Below, piece after piece: positions 16,017 to 24,897 of a stretch of DNA of 64,000 nucleotides; positions within the stretch are counted from its first letter, which is position 1; each line of letters starts with the position of its first letter. The notes below the pieces were generated by a model, which searched no databases, was not told the origin of the DNA, and saw only the letters and a program-made list of their open reading frames with translations. Made by a program: the position numbers and the translations under genes. The stretch is from Micromonospora alfalfae. Its GTDB lineage: Bacteria > Actinomycetota > Actinomycetes > Mycobacteriales > Micromonosporaceae. The stretch is taken from NCBI RefSeq assembly GCF_022230925.1, contig NZ_JAKKFH010000011.1:248001-312000 (forward strand), written 5' to 3'.

Positions 16017-16927
16017 TGGCCGTCTCCGTCGACGAGGCCGTGTCCACAGGCCCGGCCCGGGATCACGCTCCCCCGGCGCGCCGCCTTGGCGGTCGCGGCC
16101 GCTCCGTGCTGGAGGTCGTGCTGCTGACCGTGCTGGCCGTGTTGATGCTCTTTCCAGTGCTGTGGATGCTCGAGACGTCGATCAAGGAGAACCGGGACGT
16201 CTACGCCATCCCGGCCAAGTTCTTCGACTTCGACGTCACCATGGCCCACTTCAAGGACGTGTTCGTCGCCCCCGACGGTGGTCGCACCGCCTTGTCCGTC
16301 TCGTTCTTCAACTCGGTGGTGGTCGCCGGTGTCTCCACGTTGCTGGCCACCGTGCTGGGGGTCCCGGCGGCCTGGGCCTACTCACGCTTCGCCGTGAGAG
16401 CCAAGAAGGACCAACTGTTCTTCATCCTGTCCACCCGCTTCATGCCGCCAGTGGTGGTCGTGATCCCGATCTTCCTGATGTACCGCGAGTTCGGACTCAT
16501 CGACAACAAGCTCGGCCTGATCCTCATCTACGCCGCCTTCAACGTCCCGTTCACGATCTGGATGATGAAGGGGTTCGTCGACGAGGTGCCCGCCGAGTAC
16601 GAGGATGCCGCCATGCTCGACGGCTACACCCGTCTGCAGGCGTTCTGGCGATACACCCTGCCGCTGCTCGTGCCCGGCATCGCCGCGACGGCGGTATTCG
16701 CGCTCATCTTCTCGTGGAACGAGTTCGTGTTCGCCACCTTCCTCACCTCCAGCGACAGCGTGCGGACGGCCCCACCGGCCATCGCCGGTCTGATCGGCGG
16801 CACCACCACGGACTGGGGTCTCGTGGCCGCCTCCTCAGTGGTGTTCGCCCTACCGGTGCTCGTCTTCGCGTACCTGGTGCGCAAGCACCTCATCGCCGGT
16901 GTGACGCTCGGGGCGGTGCGACGCTGA
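16016..16927 (+). CDS. Carbohydrate ABC importer, permease 2 (MalG/UgpE type)
   Basis: A 303-residue membrane subunit with six helices and a clear EAA coupling loop (YEDAAMLDGYTRLQAFWRYT). The segment FFILSTRFMPPVVVVIPIFL is typical of the MalG side. The ATG overlaps the previous stop (TGATG), with AAGGAG seven bases upstream. It pairs with permease 1 and contacts one of the two ATPases encoded next. Confidence 0.9.
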   Translation: MAVSVDEAVSTGPARDHAPPARRLGGRGRSVLEVVLLTVLAVLMLFPVLWMLETSIKENRDVYAIPAKFFDFDVTMAHFKDVFVAPDGGRTALSVSFFNSVVVAGVSTLLATVLGVPAAWAYSRFAVRAKKDQLFFILSTRFMPPVVVVIPIFLMYREFGLIDNKLGLILIYAAFNVPFTIWMMKGFVDEVPAEYEDAAMLDGYTRLQAFWRYTLPLLVPGIAATAVFALIFSWNEFVFATFLTSSDSVRTAPPAIAGLIGGTTTDWGLVAASSVVFALPVLVFAYLVRKHLIAGVTLGAVRR

Positions 16928-17994
16928 TGGCGGGCATCGAGGTGACAGCGCTGCACAAGCGCTACCCGGACGGGACGGTCGCGGTTGAGCACGTTGACCT
17001 GTCCATCGGCCACGGCGAGCTGTTCGTGATGCTCGGCCCTTCGGGTTGCGGCAAGACGACGACGCTGCGGGCCATCGCCGGCCTGGAGAGGCAGACCGCG
17101 GGCGACATCCGCATCGGCGACACGCTTGTCAACGACCTGCCGCCGGCGGAACGCGACATCGCCATGGTGTTCCAGTTCTACGCTCTCTACCCGCATCTGC
17201 GAACCCGCGACAACCTGGCGTTCCCCCTGCGGGCCGAGGGACTGCCCAAGCCGGAGGTGCACGCCCGGGTCACCGAGGCCGCCCGGTTGATGCGGCTCGG
17301 CCCGCTCCTGGACCGGCGACCGCGCCAGCTGTCCGGCGGGGAGCAGCAGCGTGTCGCGCTCGCCCGCGCCCTGGTGCGCCGACCGCGTGCCTTCCTCATG
17401 GACGAACCGCTCACCAACCTGGACGCGGAGCTGCGGGCGGACATGCGCACGGAGATCAAGCACCTGCAGGGGGAACTGGGCGCGACGATGGTCTACGTCA
17501 CCCACGACCAGGTCGAGGCGATGTCACTCGGTCACCGGATCGCCATCCTCAACAAGGGCCGCGTGGAGCAGATCGGCACCCCGCTGGAGGTCTACGACCG
17601 TCCGGCGAGTCTTTTCTGCGCCGCGTTCATCGGCTCTCCGCCGATGAACCTGATCGAGGTGGAGGTGGTCGACGGGAAGCTGCACAGTCAGGGCGGACTG
17701 GTTCTCCCGCCACCGCCCGGCCTGCCACGCGACCGCCGCCTGGTCGCAGGCGTCCGGCCGGAGGCGCTGGAAGTCACCGCACCCGAGGCGGAAGGCTCGA
17801 TCCCGGCCCGGGTGGTCTCGGTGGAGTGGCTGGGCGACGAAGTCATCTACGTGGTCGACCACGGCGGCCAACGTGACGTCCGGGTCCGGATGCCACCGAC
17901 TGTTCGTTTCGCCGCTGAAGCAAAGGTCGGGCTGCGGCACACCGGCGGAACCCCGACGGTCTACGACGTGAGCACGGAAGAGCTGGTGGCCTGA
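16927..17994 (+). CDS. ABC importer ATPase 1 (MalK/UgpC-like, complete motifs)
   Basis: A 355-residue nucleotide-binding subunit. Walker A GPSGCGKTT, Q-loop FQFYALYPH, signature LSGGEQQR, Walker B FLMDEPLTNLD and switch His193 in YVTHDQVEAM are all intact. The C-terminal OB-fold regulatory region (from about residue 235) is present, as in MalK. The ATG overlaps the previous stop by one base. Directly followed by a second ATPase gene, suggesting that the transporter uses a heterodimer of two different ATPases. Confidence 0.92.
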   Translation: MAGIEVTALHKRYPDGTVAVEHVDLSIGHGELFVMLGPSGCGKTTTLRAIAGLERQTAGDIRIGDTLVNDLPPAERDIAMVFQFYALYPHLRTRDNLAFPLRAEGLPKPEVHARVTEAARLMRLGPLLDRRPRQLSGGEQQRVALARALVRRPRAFLMDEPLTNLDAELRADMRTEIKHLQGELGATMVYVTHDQVEAMSLGHRIAILNKGRVEQIGTPLEVYDRPASLFCAAFIGSPPMNLIEVEVVDGKLHSQGGLVLPPPPGLPRDRRLVAGVRPEALEVTAPEAEGSIPARVVSVEWLGDEVIYVVDHGGQRDVRVRMPPTVRFAAEAKVGLRHTGGTPTVYDVSTEELVA

Positions 17995-19070
17995 TGGGAA
18001 CCGTTGCAGCACACGGGCTGCGCAAGTCCTTCGGCAAGGTCCAGGCGCTGGACGGGGTGACGCTGGACGTGCCGGACGGCTCGTTCTTCGTCGTCCTCGG
18101 GCCTTCCGGGGCGGGAAAGACGACGACCCTACGGGCGATCGCCGGCCTGGAGAAGCTCGACGCCGGGTCGGTGCACCTGGACGGGCGGGACGCGACCCGC
18201 GACGCCCCGGCCGAACGCGACCTGGCGATGGTCTTCCAGAGCTACGCCCTCTACCCGCGCCACACCGTGTACGAGAACATCGCTTCGCCGCTGCGGGCCC
18301 GGCGCTGTTCGTCGGGCGAGATCGCGGCCGCCGTCGAGCAGATGTCCAGCCTGCTGCACATCGAACGTCTGCTGCAACGCCGGCCCTCCCAGTTGTCGGG
18401 CGGTGAGATGCAGCGTGTCGCCCTGGCCCGGGCGCTGGTCCGTAGCCCGCGCGCGTTCCTCATGGACGAACCGCTCACCAACCTCGACCTCAAGCTCCGC
18501 GTCGAGATGCGCACCGAGCTCACCCGCATCCACCGGAGCCTCGGAGCGACCTTCGTCTACGTGACGAACGACCAGGTCGAGGCCCTGTCCATGGCCGATC
18601 AGGTCGCGGTCCTCAAGGAGGGGAAGGTGCAACAGGTCGGAACGCCGACCGAGGTGTACGAGCGTCCCGCCAACCAGTGGGTCGCCGCATTCGTCGGGAG
18701 CCCACCGATCAGCCTGCTCGCCTGCCGCGCCGATGGAGATCGTCTGGTCGGTGCGGACGGCTGGACGCTGCCACGGCCCCGCTGGACCACGGCTGAGGAC
18801 GGTCGTGAGCTGCTGTTGGGCCTGCGCGCGGAGGACCTGTCAGTCGAGCAACGTGGGGACGTGTCGTTGTCGGGCGAGCTTTACGGGCTTGAGCCGCTCG
18901 GTGACCGAACGGTGGTCGACGTCCGAGTGGGGACGGAGATCCTCAAGGTCAAGGCGCGACCCACAGTCACCGGTACTCCGGGCGAGCGCCTGCAGGTCAC
19001 TGTCGACCTGGACCGTGCGCACCTGTTCGACGCGGGCACCGGGCTGTCGCTGTCCGAGGCGGGGCGGTAA
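17994..19070 (+). CDS. ABC importer ATPase 2 (switch His replaced by Asn)
   Basis: A 358-residue MalK-like subunit with Walker A GPSGAGKTT, Q-loop FQSYALYPR, signature LSGGEMQR and Walker B FLMDEPLTNLD. The switch motif reads YVTNDQVEAL, with Asn192 (codon 18567-18569) where MalK-type ATPases have a catalytic His. An OB-fold C-terminus is present but diverges from ATPase 1. The start overlaps the preceding stop by one base. Paired with a complete partner, it could form a heterodimer with one strong and one weak catalytic site, known from other ABC proteins; for this importer that is inference. Confidence 0.9.
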   Translation: MGTVAAHGLRKSFGKVQALDGVTLDVPDGSFFVVLGPSGAGKTTTLRAIAGLEKLDAGSVHLDGRDATRDAPAERDLAMVFQSYALYPRHTVYENIASPLRARRCSSGEIAAAVEQMSSLLHIERLLQRRPSQLSGGEMQRVALARALVRSPRAFLMDEPLTNLDLKLRVEMRTELTRIHRSLGATFVYVTNDQVEALSMADQVAVLKEGKVQQVGTPTEVYERPANQWVAAFVGSPPISLLACRADGDRLVGADGWTLPRPRWTTAEDGRELLLGLRAEDLSVEQRGDVSLSGELYGLEPLGDRTVVDVRVGTEILKVKARPTVTGTPGERLQVTVDLDRAHLFDAGTGLSLSEAGR

Positions 19071-19325
19071 CGGCGCCGGGCGGCGACGGCGACATGCGCC
19101 GACACGTGGCATTCGAGCCTCCGCGGACCGTCACCAGCGCGAACGGCCTGACGACGCTGAGACGGCCGTGGCCCGCGCAGACGATCGGCGGCGCGGGGGC
19201 GATGCCGCATTCGACCCGCTCGGCAACCTCGCCCCGACGAGGGCGTGTGACCCGTCCGTCTACGCGCACAGCGTGATCGCTGAGGCACGCCGGACATCAC
19301 GAAGAAGATCACAGGAGGCGACGCG
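19071..19325. other. Intergenic gap before the dehydrogenase genes
   Basis: 255 bases with no supported gene, promoter or terminator. Direct read-through from the ABC operon into the aldehyde dehydrogenase is possible but not shown by the sequence. Confidence 0.4.
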
Positions 19326-20786
19326 ATGAGTGACCCGATGAACGTGCTGGCTCCCGAGCATCGGCGGCTCCGGATCGGCGACGCCTGGCGCGACGCCGCA
19401 AGCGGAGCCACCTTTGCCGTCGAGGACCCGGCCACCGGCAAGACCATCGCCGAGGTGGCGGACGCCGATGTCGTTGACGGGCTCGCCGCCCTGGACGCGG
19501 CGAGCACGGCAATGGCGCAGTGGGCGGCTACCCCGCCGCGGAAACGGTCAGAGTTGTTGACAGCGACGTCCCGGGCACTGACCGAGCGATCCGAGGAGGT
19601 CGCCCGGCTGATAACGCTCGAGATGGGCAAGCCGCTCGCCGAGGCTCGGGGTGAGGTGGCCTACGGCGCCGAGTTCTTCCGTTGGTTCGCCGAGGAGGCG
19701 GTACGCGTCGAGGGGCGCTACAGCGTCGCTCCCGCTGGCGGGTATCGCATCCTCACCGTGCCGAAGCCGGTCGGACCGTGCGTCTTCGTGACGCCCTGGA
19801 ACTTCCCGTTGGCGATGGGTGCCCGCAAGATCGCTCCCGCGCTGGCCGCGGGCTGCACGACGATCACCAAGCCAGCAGGTCAGACGCCACTCACCATGCT
19901 GTTGCTGGCCCGCATCATGGAGGAGGTCGGCGTTCCCCCCGGCGTCGTCAACGTGGTGACCACGAAACGCTCCGGCGCGGTGGTCTCGGCACTGCTGGCC
20001 GACAGTCGGACCCGCAAGCTCTCGTTCACCGGGTCGACAGAGGTCGGGCGCGTGCTGCTCCGACAGGCCGCGGACAACGTGCTGCGTACCTCAATGGAAC
20101 TGGGCGGCAACGCGGCCCTGATCGTGTGTGCCGACGCCGACCTCGACGTCGCGCTCGACGGCGTGATGGTGGCCAAGATGCGCAACATCGGGGAGTCCTG
20201 CATCGCGGCCAACCGGATCTACGTCGAGGAGCCGGTGCGCGAGGAGTTCACCGCACGCTTCGTCGAGCGGATGGGCGCACTGTCAGTGGGTCATGGTCTC
20301 GACGACGGCGTGGACGTCGGAGCGTTGATCGACGAGGCCTCGGTGACCACAATCGATGGGCTCGTCGCCGACGCTGTCGATCGCGGGGCCCGGGTCCTCG
20401 TGGGTGGCGAACGTCCGGATGGGCCGGGCCACTTCTACCCGCCCACCGTCCTCGTCGACGTACCCGAAGACGCGCAGATGCTGAAGGCGGAGATCTTCGG
20501 CCCGGTGGCGCCGATCATCTCGTTCACATCCGACGACGAGGTGATGGCGAAGGCCAACGACACCGAGCACGGCCTGGCTGGATACGTCTTCACCCGCGAC
20601 CTCCAGCGGGCGCTCCGGTTCAGCGAGGGGCTGGATACGGGAATGCTCGGCATCAACCGTGGCCTGATCTCGGATCCGTCAGCTCCGTTCGGTGGCGTGA
20701 AGCAGTCCGGGATCGGCAAGGAGGGGTCGCACGAGGGCATCCTCGAGTACCTCGACCTCACCTACGTGGCGATCGACCTACCATGA
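19326..20786 (+). CDS. NAD(P)-dependent aldehyde dehydrogenase (succinate-semialdehyde dehydrogenase-like)
   Basis: A 486-residue cytosolic ALDH. The cofactor-side motif FVTPWNFPLAMGARKI, the general base Glu258 in MELGGNAAL and the catalytic thiol Cys292 in NIGESCIAANRI are intact. The start region ITLEMGKPLAEARGEV and SFTGSTEVGR place it in the GabD branch, which oxidises succinate semialdehyde and related C3-C5 aldehydes. AGGAGG seven bases before the ATG. It follows the ABC importer genes and precedes an iron alcohol dehydrogenase: together they could oxidise an imported alcohol to an aldehyde and then to an acid. Substrate not determined. Confidence 0.87.
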   Translation: MSDPMNVLAPEHRRLRIGDAWRDAASGATFAVEDPATGKTIAEVADADVVDGLAALDAASTAMAQWAATPPRKRSELLTATSRALTERSEEVARLITLEMGKPLAEARGEVAYGAEFFRWFAEEAVRVEGRYSVAPAGGYRILTVPKPVGPCVFVTPWNFPLAMGARKIAPALAAGCTTITKPAGQTPLTMLLLARIMEEVGVPPGVVNVVTTKRSGAVVSALLADSRTRKLSFTGSTEVGRVLLRQAADNVLRTSMELGGNAALIVCADADLDVALDGVMVAKMRNIGESCIAANRIYVEEPVREEFTARFVERMGALSVGHGLDDGVDVGALIDEASVTTIDGLVADAVDRGARVLVGGERPDGPGHFYPPTVLVDVPEDAQMLKAEIFGPVAPIISFTSDDEVMAKANDTEHGLAGYVFTRDLQRALRFSEGLDTGMLGINRGLISDPSAPFGGVKQSGIGKEGSHEGILEYLDLTYVAIDLP

Positions 20787-20852
20787 CCGGCCTGCTGCCC
20801 CGGGCGCCCGCCGACCAGCACATCGCCGCCGACGTTCCGGAGAGGCACTGAC

Positions 20853-22061
20853 ATGCTTGAGACCGTCCGCGGACCACGCCAGCTGATAGTGGGCGAAGGG
20901 GTCGCGCAGAACATCCCACGAGTGGTGGCCGAGAGCGGCTCGCGGGTCCTCATCGTGACCGACAAGGTTCTGCTGGGGCAGCCCGGCGTGGCCGAAATCG
21001 TGGCCGCCGTGCGGGAGAGGGTCGAGGCCGTCGAGGTCTTCTCCGATGCGACTCCAGACGTGCCACTCTCCGATGTCGCCCTGGCCGTCTCGGTGGCCGC
21101 CGAGGTGGATGCCGACGTGATCCTCGCCATCGGGGGTGGCACGGTGATCGACCTCGCCAAGATCGTCGGCGTCATCCGCCGCCACGGTGGGACGCCGCGC
21201 GACTTCTACGGCGAGTCGAAGGTGCCGGGGCCGACGATTCCTCTCGTCGCGGTCCCCACGACGTCAGGCACCGGCTCCGAGCTCACACCCGTCTCGGTGT
21301 TGACCGACCCGGACCGCGAGCTGAAGGTCGGGGTGTCCAGCGTCCACATCGTGCCCGACTTCGCCATCGTCGACCCCGAACTCACCTACACCTGCCCTGC
21401 GAGCGTCACCGCCCACTCCGGCATCGACGCGTTGTGTCACGCGGTGGAGAGCTACACGGCGCGACCCCGGGCCCACGGACCGCGCGACCCGGTGGAGCAG
21501 GTGTTCCTCGGCCGCAACCCGATCACCGACCACTACGCGCTCCTGGCCGCCGAGCGGATCGCGCGTAGCCTGCGTCGTGCTGTCAGGGACGGCGGCGACA
21601 CCGAAGCGCGCGCGGACATGTCCTATGGGTCGATGCTGGCCGGGCTCGCCTTCTCCCATGCGGGCAACGCTGCCCCGCACGCTCTCCAGTACCCCATCGG
21701 CGCGGCCACGCACACGCCGCACGGCCTGGGCGTCGGGCTGCTACTGCCCTATGCCCTGGCGGCGGCCAAGGATGCCATCAGCGACCGGTTGGCCATCCTC
21801 GCCGGGGTGTGCGGGCTCGACGTGACAGACGCGACGGATGCCGAGGCCGCAGATACGTTCCTCACCTGGCTCGACGGTCTCCTTGCCGACATCGGTATCC
21901 CTCCCACCTTGGCGGACATCGGCGTGGCACGCGCCGATCTCCCGCGCTTCGCGGAGATGGCCAGTGGCGTCACCCGCCTGATCCAGAACCATCCAGGCCC
22001 GACCGACACCGCCAGCCTGACCGCGATCCTCGAAGCGGCCTGGACCGGGAACCGGACCTGA
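20853..22061 (+). CDS. Iron-containing alcohol dehydrogenase (group III)
   Basis: A 402-residue Fe-ADH. The nucleotide-binding motif is VILAIGGGTVIDLAKIVG followed by VAVPTTSGTGSE. Metal ligands are visible as the Asp in DFAIVDPEL and the His residues in TAHSGIDALCHAVESYTA and in the later THTPHGLGVGLLLP block. Members reduce or oxidise small alcohols, 4-hydroxybutyrate, lactaldehyde, 1,3-propanediol or sulfonated C3 alcohols. Preceded by GGAGAGGCACTGAC before the ATG. It is the last gene of the importer/dehydrogenase set and ends at a terminator shared with the convergent GNAT gene. Confidence 0.87.
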   Translation: MLETVRGPRQLIVGEGVAQNIPRVVAESGSRVLIVTDKVLLGQPGVAEIVAAVRERVEAVEVFSDATPDVPLSDVALAVSVAAEVDADVILAIGGGTVIDLAKIVGVIRRHGGTPRDFYGESKVPGPTIPLVAVPTTSGTGSELTPVSVLTDPDRELKVGVSSVHIVPDFAIVDPELTYTCPASVTAHSGIDALCHAVESYTARPRAHGPRDPVEQVFLGRNPITDHYALLAAERIARSLRRAVRDGGDTEARADMSYGSMLAGLAFSHAGNAAPHALQYPIGAATHTPHGLGVGLLLPYALAAAKDAISDRLAILAGVCGLDVTDATDAEAADTFLTWLDGLLADIGIPPTLADIGVARADLPRFAEMASGVTRLIQNHPGPTDTASLTAILEAAWTGNRT

Positions 22062-22079
22062 CACGTCCTGACGCGCCGA

Positions 22080-22105
22080 TCCCGGGCCGCCGGTGCGGCC
22101 CGGGA
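22080..22105. terminator. Bidirectional terminator
   Basis: TCCCGGGCCG and CGGCCCGGGA form a perfect 10-bp stem with a 6-base loop (CCGGTG), 18 bases after the Fe-ADH stop and just before the end of the convergent GNAT gene. Confidence 0.8.
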
Positions 22106-22118
22106 ACCGTCCCTGCAT

Positions 22119-22424
22119 TCAGTCGCTGACTCTGCTGCGGGACTGGTAGACCAGGTCCTGGTAGTCGGGATGCCTGGCGATCCAACCCGCGAAGAACGGG
22201 CAGGTGGCCAGGACGAGCAGGTGCGCGGCGCGGGCTTCGTCGAGGGCGGTGCGGACCAGCGCCGACCCGATCCCCCGGCCCTCGTAATCCGGCGAGACCT
22301 CGGTGTGCACGAACGCGACGAGCTCCGCGGTGCGGATGTACTGCGCGACGCCCGCGATCCTGGACTCGCCGTCGACCCGGGCCTCGTACCGGTTGGCCTC
22401 GGGAACGTCCTTCACTTCCACCAT
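22119..22424 (-). CDS. Small GNAT N-acetyltransferase (YjdJ-like)
   Basis: A 101-residue single-domain acetyltransferase-like protein. The acetyl-CoA pyrophosphate loop appears as VSPDYEGRGIGSALV followed by the helix RTALDEARAAHLLVLATC. This compact type (YjdJ/Gtn-like) is smaller than typical GNATs and its substrates are unknown. The ATG at 22424 has GGAGG seven bases upstream; an adjacent GTG at 22427 is closer to that site. Monocistronic by appearance. Confidence 0.8.
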   Translation of the reverse strand: MVEVKDVPEANRYEARVDGESRIAGVAQYIRTAELVAFVHTEVSPDYEGRGIGSALVRTALDEARAAHLLVLATCPFFAGWIARHPDYQDLVYQSRSRVSD

Positions 22425-22567
22425 CACGTGTCCTCCGTACGTCTCAGGGGTGGCCGGGAACGGCTGGCCGTTCCCGGCCCGATCAGATCAGCCGCCTACC
22501 GCTGAGCGGTGGCGAGGAGCCGCATCTCCTGGCGAACCAGACCGCTGCCGCTCGCCCGCCGGTGTTC

Positions 22568-23509
22568 TCAGGCAGCAGGGGTCTGCTGCCACCGCAACGG
22601 GTTGTCCTCCAATGCCGAGCGGTCCCAGCGCCCCAGGTCCGCGGCGGCTTCATAGGTGGTGCGGAGAAACTCGGCGACTGCGCGGTCCGGGTCCGGTGCG
22701 GCGCGTACGACCTCGTAGGGCAGCAGGAACTGCTGGAACTGGGAGCTGAAGTAGGCGCCTTCGGGACCGACCTGCTGCTCGGCGAACCCGTCAGGTGCGG
22801 GGTAGGCGTAGGAGTAGAAGGCGCCTTCCTCGCCGCCACCGGGCCAGAAGCCGCAGCTGGACAGTTCCCGGGAGTAGCCCTCGACCATTACCCAGTCCCC
22901 GCAGTTGGGCACTCCGCCAGGGTGCGGCGGGGCCGACCGGCCGGAGAAGCGGGTGCAGGCGAGGTCCATCCCGCCCCAGAAGAAGTGCACCGGACTGACC
23001 TTGCCCACGAAGTGCGACCGGAACTCGCCGATCACCCGGTTCGCCTGCAGCAGTTGCCGCCAGAACAGGCTGGCCGCCTCTGCGTCGTAGGAGGCGTGAT
23101 CGTGGTCCTCGGCGAACGGGATAGCCGGGTCGACCTCGTTGGGATGCGGCCGGATCGGTGCCTCGATCCCGAGTTGACTGAGCATGTCCAGGATTCGCGT
23201 GTAGAACTCGGCGACCGGCATCGGCCGGAGCGGGAGACTGCGTGCACCGCCGTTGCTGGTACGGACGTCGAGTTGGTGGCCGAGGAAATCGAACTCGATC
23301 TCGAAGGCACCCGCGCGGTACGGGATGGTCGACGTCGTCAGTCCGCGCGGACTCACGTACAGGGTCACCTGCCACCAGTGGTTGAGCAGCGGCGCGTGAG
23401 CCATGCGGATCTTGCCCACGATCTGGGTCCACATGTGCAGGGTGTCGCGGGTGGGGGTCCAGTCCGAGACCCGAAGGCTCGGCCAGCTCGTCGTTGTCGG
23501 GTTGGTCAT
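22568..23509 (-). CDS. DUF5996-family protein
   Basis: A 313-residue soluble protein of a conserved but uncharacterised actinobacterial/proteobacterial family. Recognisable segments are WTQIVGKIRMAHAPLLNHWW, LYVSPRGLTTSTIPY, VGKVSPVHFFWGGMDLACTRFSGR cut at the Arg, and the C-terminal QFLLPYEVVRA. A His/Trp-rich core suggests a ligand site, but no catalytic motif is known. GGAG five bases before the ATG at 23509 fixes the start. Followed on the same strand by the GNAT gene and preceded by the CPBP gene. Confidence 0.8.
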   Translation of the reverse strand: MTNPTTTSWPSLRVSDWTPTRDTLHMWTQIVGKIRMAHAPLLNHWWQVTLYVSPRGLTTSTIPYRAGAFEIEFDFLGHQLDVRTSNGGARSLPLRPMPVAEFYTRILDMLSQLGIEAPIRPHPNEVDPAIPFAEDHDHASYDAEAASLFWRQLLQANRVIGEFRSHFVGKVSPVHFFWGGMDLACTRFSGRSAPPHPGGVPNCGDWVMVEGYSRELSSCGFWPGGGEEGAFYSYAYPAPDGFAEQQVGPEGAYFSSQFQQFLLPYEVVRAAPDPDRAVAEFLRTTYEAAADLGRWDRSALEDNPLRWQQTPAA

Positions 23510-23574
23510 GGTTACTCCATTCATTGGCGCTGTGACCGGTGGATGACGCTCGTCGCGTTCGTGTCCTGTCGAGG

Positions 23575-24546
23575 TCAGCTCGCGCCCGCCCCCCGGGAGC
23601 GCCGCTCGCGTAGCCAGACCAGCACCACCATGGCGATGTTGACGGCGCCGAGGATCAGCAGGGACGCGTCACCGGAGTCGGTGGACCGGTCTATCGCGTA
23701 GGGCTCGCCGTCGGCCAGCACCGTGTTGACGATCCCGAACAGGACGTTGTTGGCGACGTGGAAGGCGACCGGCGCTTCGATGCCGCGGCTGATGATCGCC
23801 ATCAGGCCGGTGCAGAGGCCGACGACTGTGTAGTAGCCGAACAGCCAGGGGTCGTTCGACCCGTGGAGCATGGCGAAGCCCAGGCTGGAGACGACGAGCC
23901 CGACGGCCAGTGCCGGCCGGACCGCCCGCACCCAGGACGCGGCCGCCGGCAGCACGGCGCTTCGCCACCACAGCTCCTCGCCGGCTGACTGTAGCGGCGT
24001 AGTCAGTAGGGTGACGACCAGCAGGCCGATCGTCGTGCCGCTGAGACCGAAGGCCTTCCAGCCTGGCGAGTCGGGCGCGACCAGTGCCACCACACCGAGC
24101 CCGACGCCCACCAGCAGCGTCGCTCCGACCAGGTAAGTCCTCAGGCGGCGGGCGTCGAAGCCCCGGGGTGAGCTGATCAGGCTGCGCCACGGCACCGCGG
24201 CGATCCGCGCCAGAAGCAGGACCGCCACGACGCCCGCCGCGAAGATGCTGATGTTGATGGCCAGGGACTTCAACGGTGTCATGGTGGGTGACATCGGGTC
24301 GTCGCTGCCCTCGATGACACCCACGAGCTGCCACGACAGCACCTGGAGGGCCAGCATCACCAGCGGTGGCACGGCGACGACCACTAGCGGCTTCCACCAC
24401 GCCATGCGCAGGTGAGCGCCGAACGGGCGGGAGGGGTCGACGGTTGGCCGGGGACGTTCCCGCGTCAGCGGGGGCGAGTCGCCGGAGACCGGCGGGTTCG
24501 GGCGACTCGTGCTCCCCTGGGGCCCGTCGGTTGGTGGTGCGTTCAT
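23575..24546 (-). CDS. CPBP-family intramembrane metalloprotease
   Basis: A 323-residue membrane protein with an unusually long Pro/Arg-rich cytosolic N-terminus (about 50 residues) and about eight helices. The protease signature is complete: EELWWR (EExxxR motif), the His in FAMLHGS and the His-Asn pair in FHVANNVLFG. Members are Rce1/CAAX-like proteases or bacteriocin-immunity proteins; a role here cannot be assigned. The ATG at 24546 follows GAGAGGAA; the longer frame begins in non-coding sequence. Confidence 0.85.
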   Translation of the reverse strand: MNAPPTDGPQGSTSRPNPPVSGDSPPLTRERPRPTVDPSRPFGAHLRMAWWKPLVVVAVPPLVMLALQVLSWQLVGVIEGSDDPMSPTMTPLKSLAINISIFAAGVVAVLLLARIAAVPWRSLISSPRGFDARRLRTYLVGATLLVGVGLGVVALVAPDSPGWKAFGLSGTTIGLLVVTLLTTPLQSAGEELWWRSAVLPAAASWVRAVRPALAVGLVVSSLGFAMLHGSNDPWLFGYYTVVGLCTGLMAIISRGIEAPVAFHVANNVLFGIVNTVLADGEPYAIDRSTDSGDASLLILGAVNIAMVVLVWLRERRSRGAGAS

Positions 24547-24897
24547 CGGAGCATTTCCTCTCGGGGTGAATCCGTCAGGCGCCCACGAGCACGTGCCGTG
24601 AAGCACGTTTTTCGCCGCTGGACGAAGGCGCACCGACAGATCCGCCGGTCAGCATGTCCGGTCTGGCCGGAAAGGTACGCGTTACATTGCAGCACCTGCG
24701 GTGGCGTGCGGGCAGTGACACCACGTCACCACCTCGCCATGACATTCCGCGTACCTGAGGGGCTGTGGCACCGGTCCGACCGACGTTCACCCCAGGAGCG
24801 CCGGTGGACCCCGCGCCGGGCGGACCAGCGCTGCGTCACAGTCTGGCGATGACCGGCTCACCGCACGGGAAGGCCGTCGCCCAACCGGAGCTGGTAC
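24547..24897. other. 351-base intergenic region, nothing recognised
   Basis: It separates the CPBP gene (start side) from the 3' end of the PTS operon. I see no supported gene, hairpin or promoter beyond short shadow frames. Confidence 0.5.
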
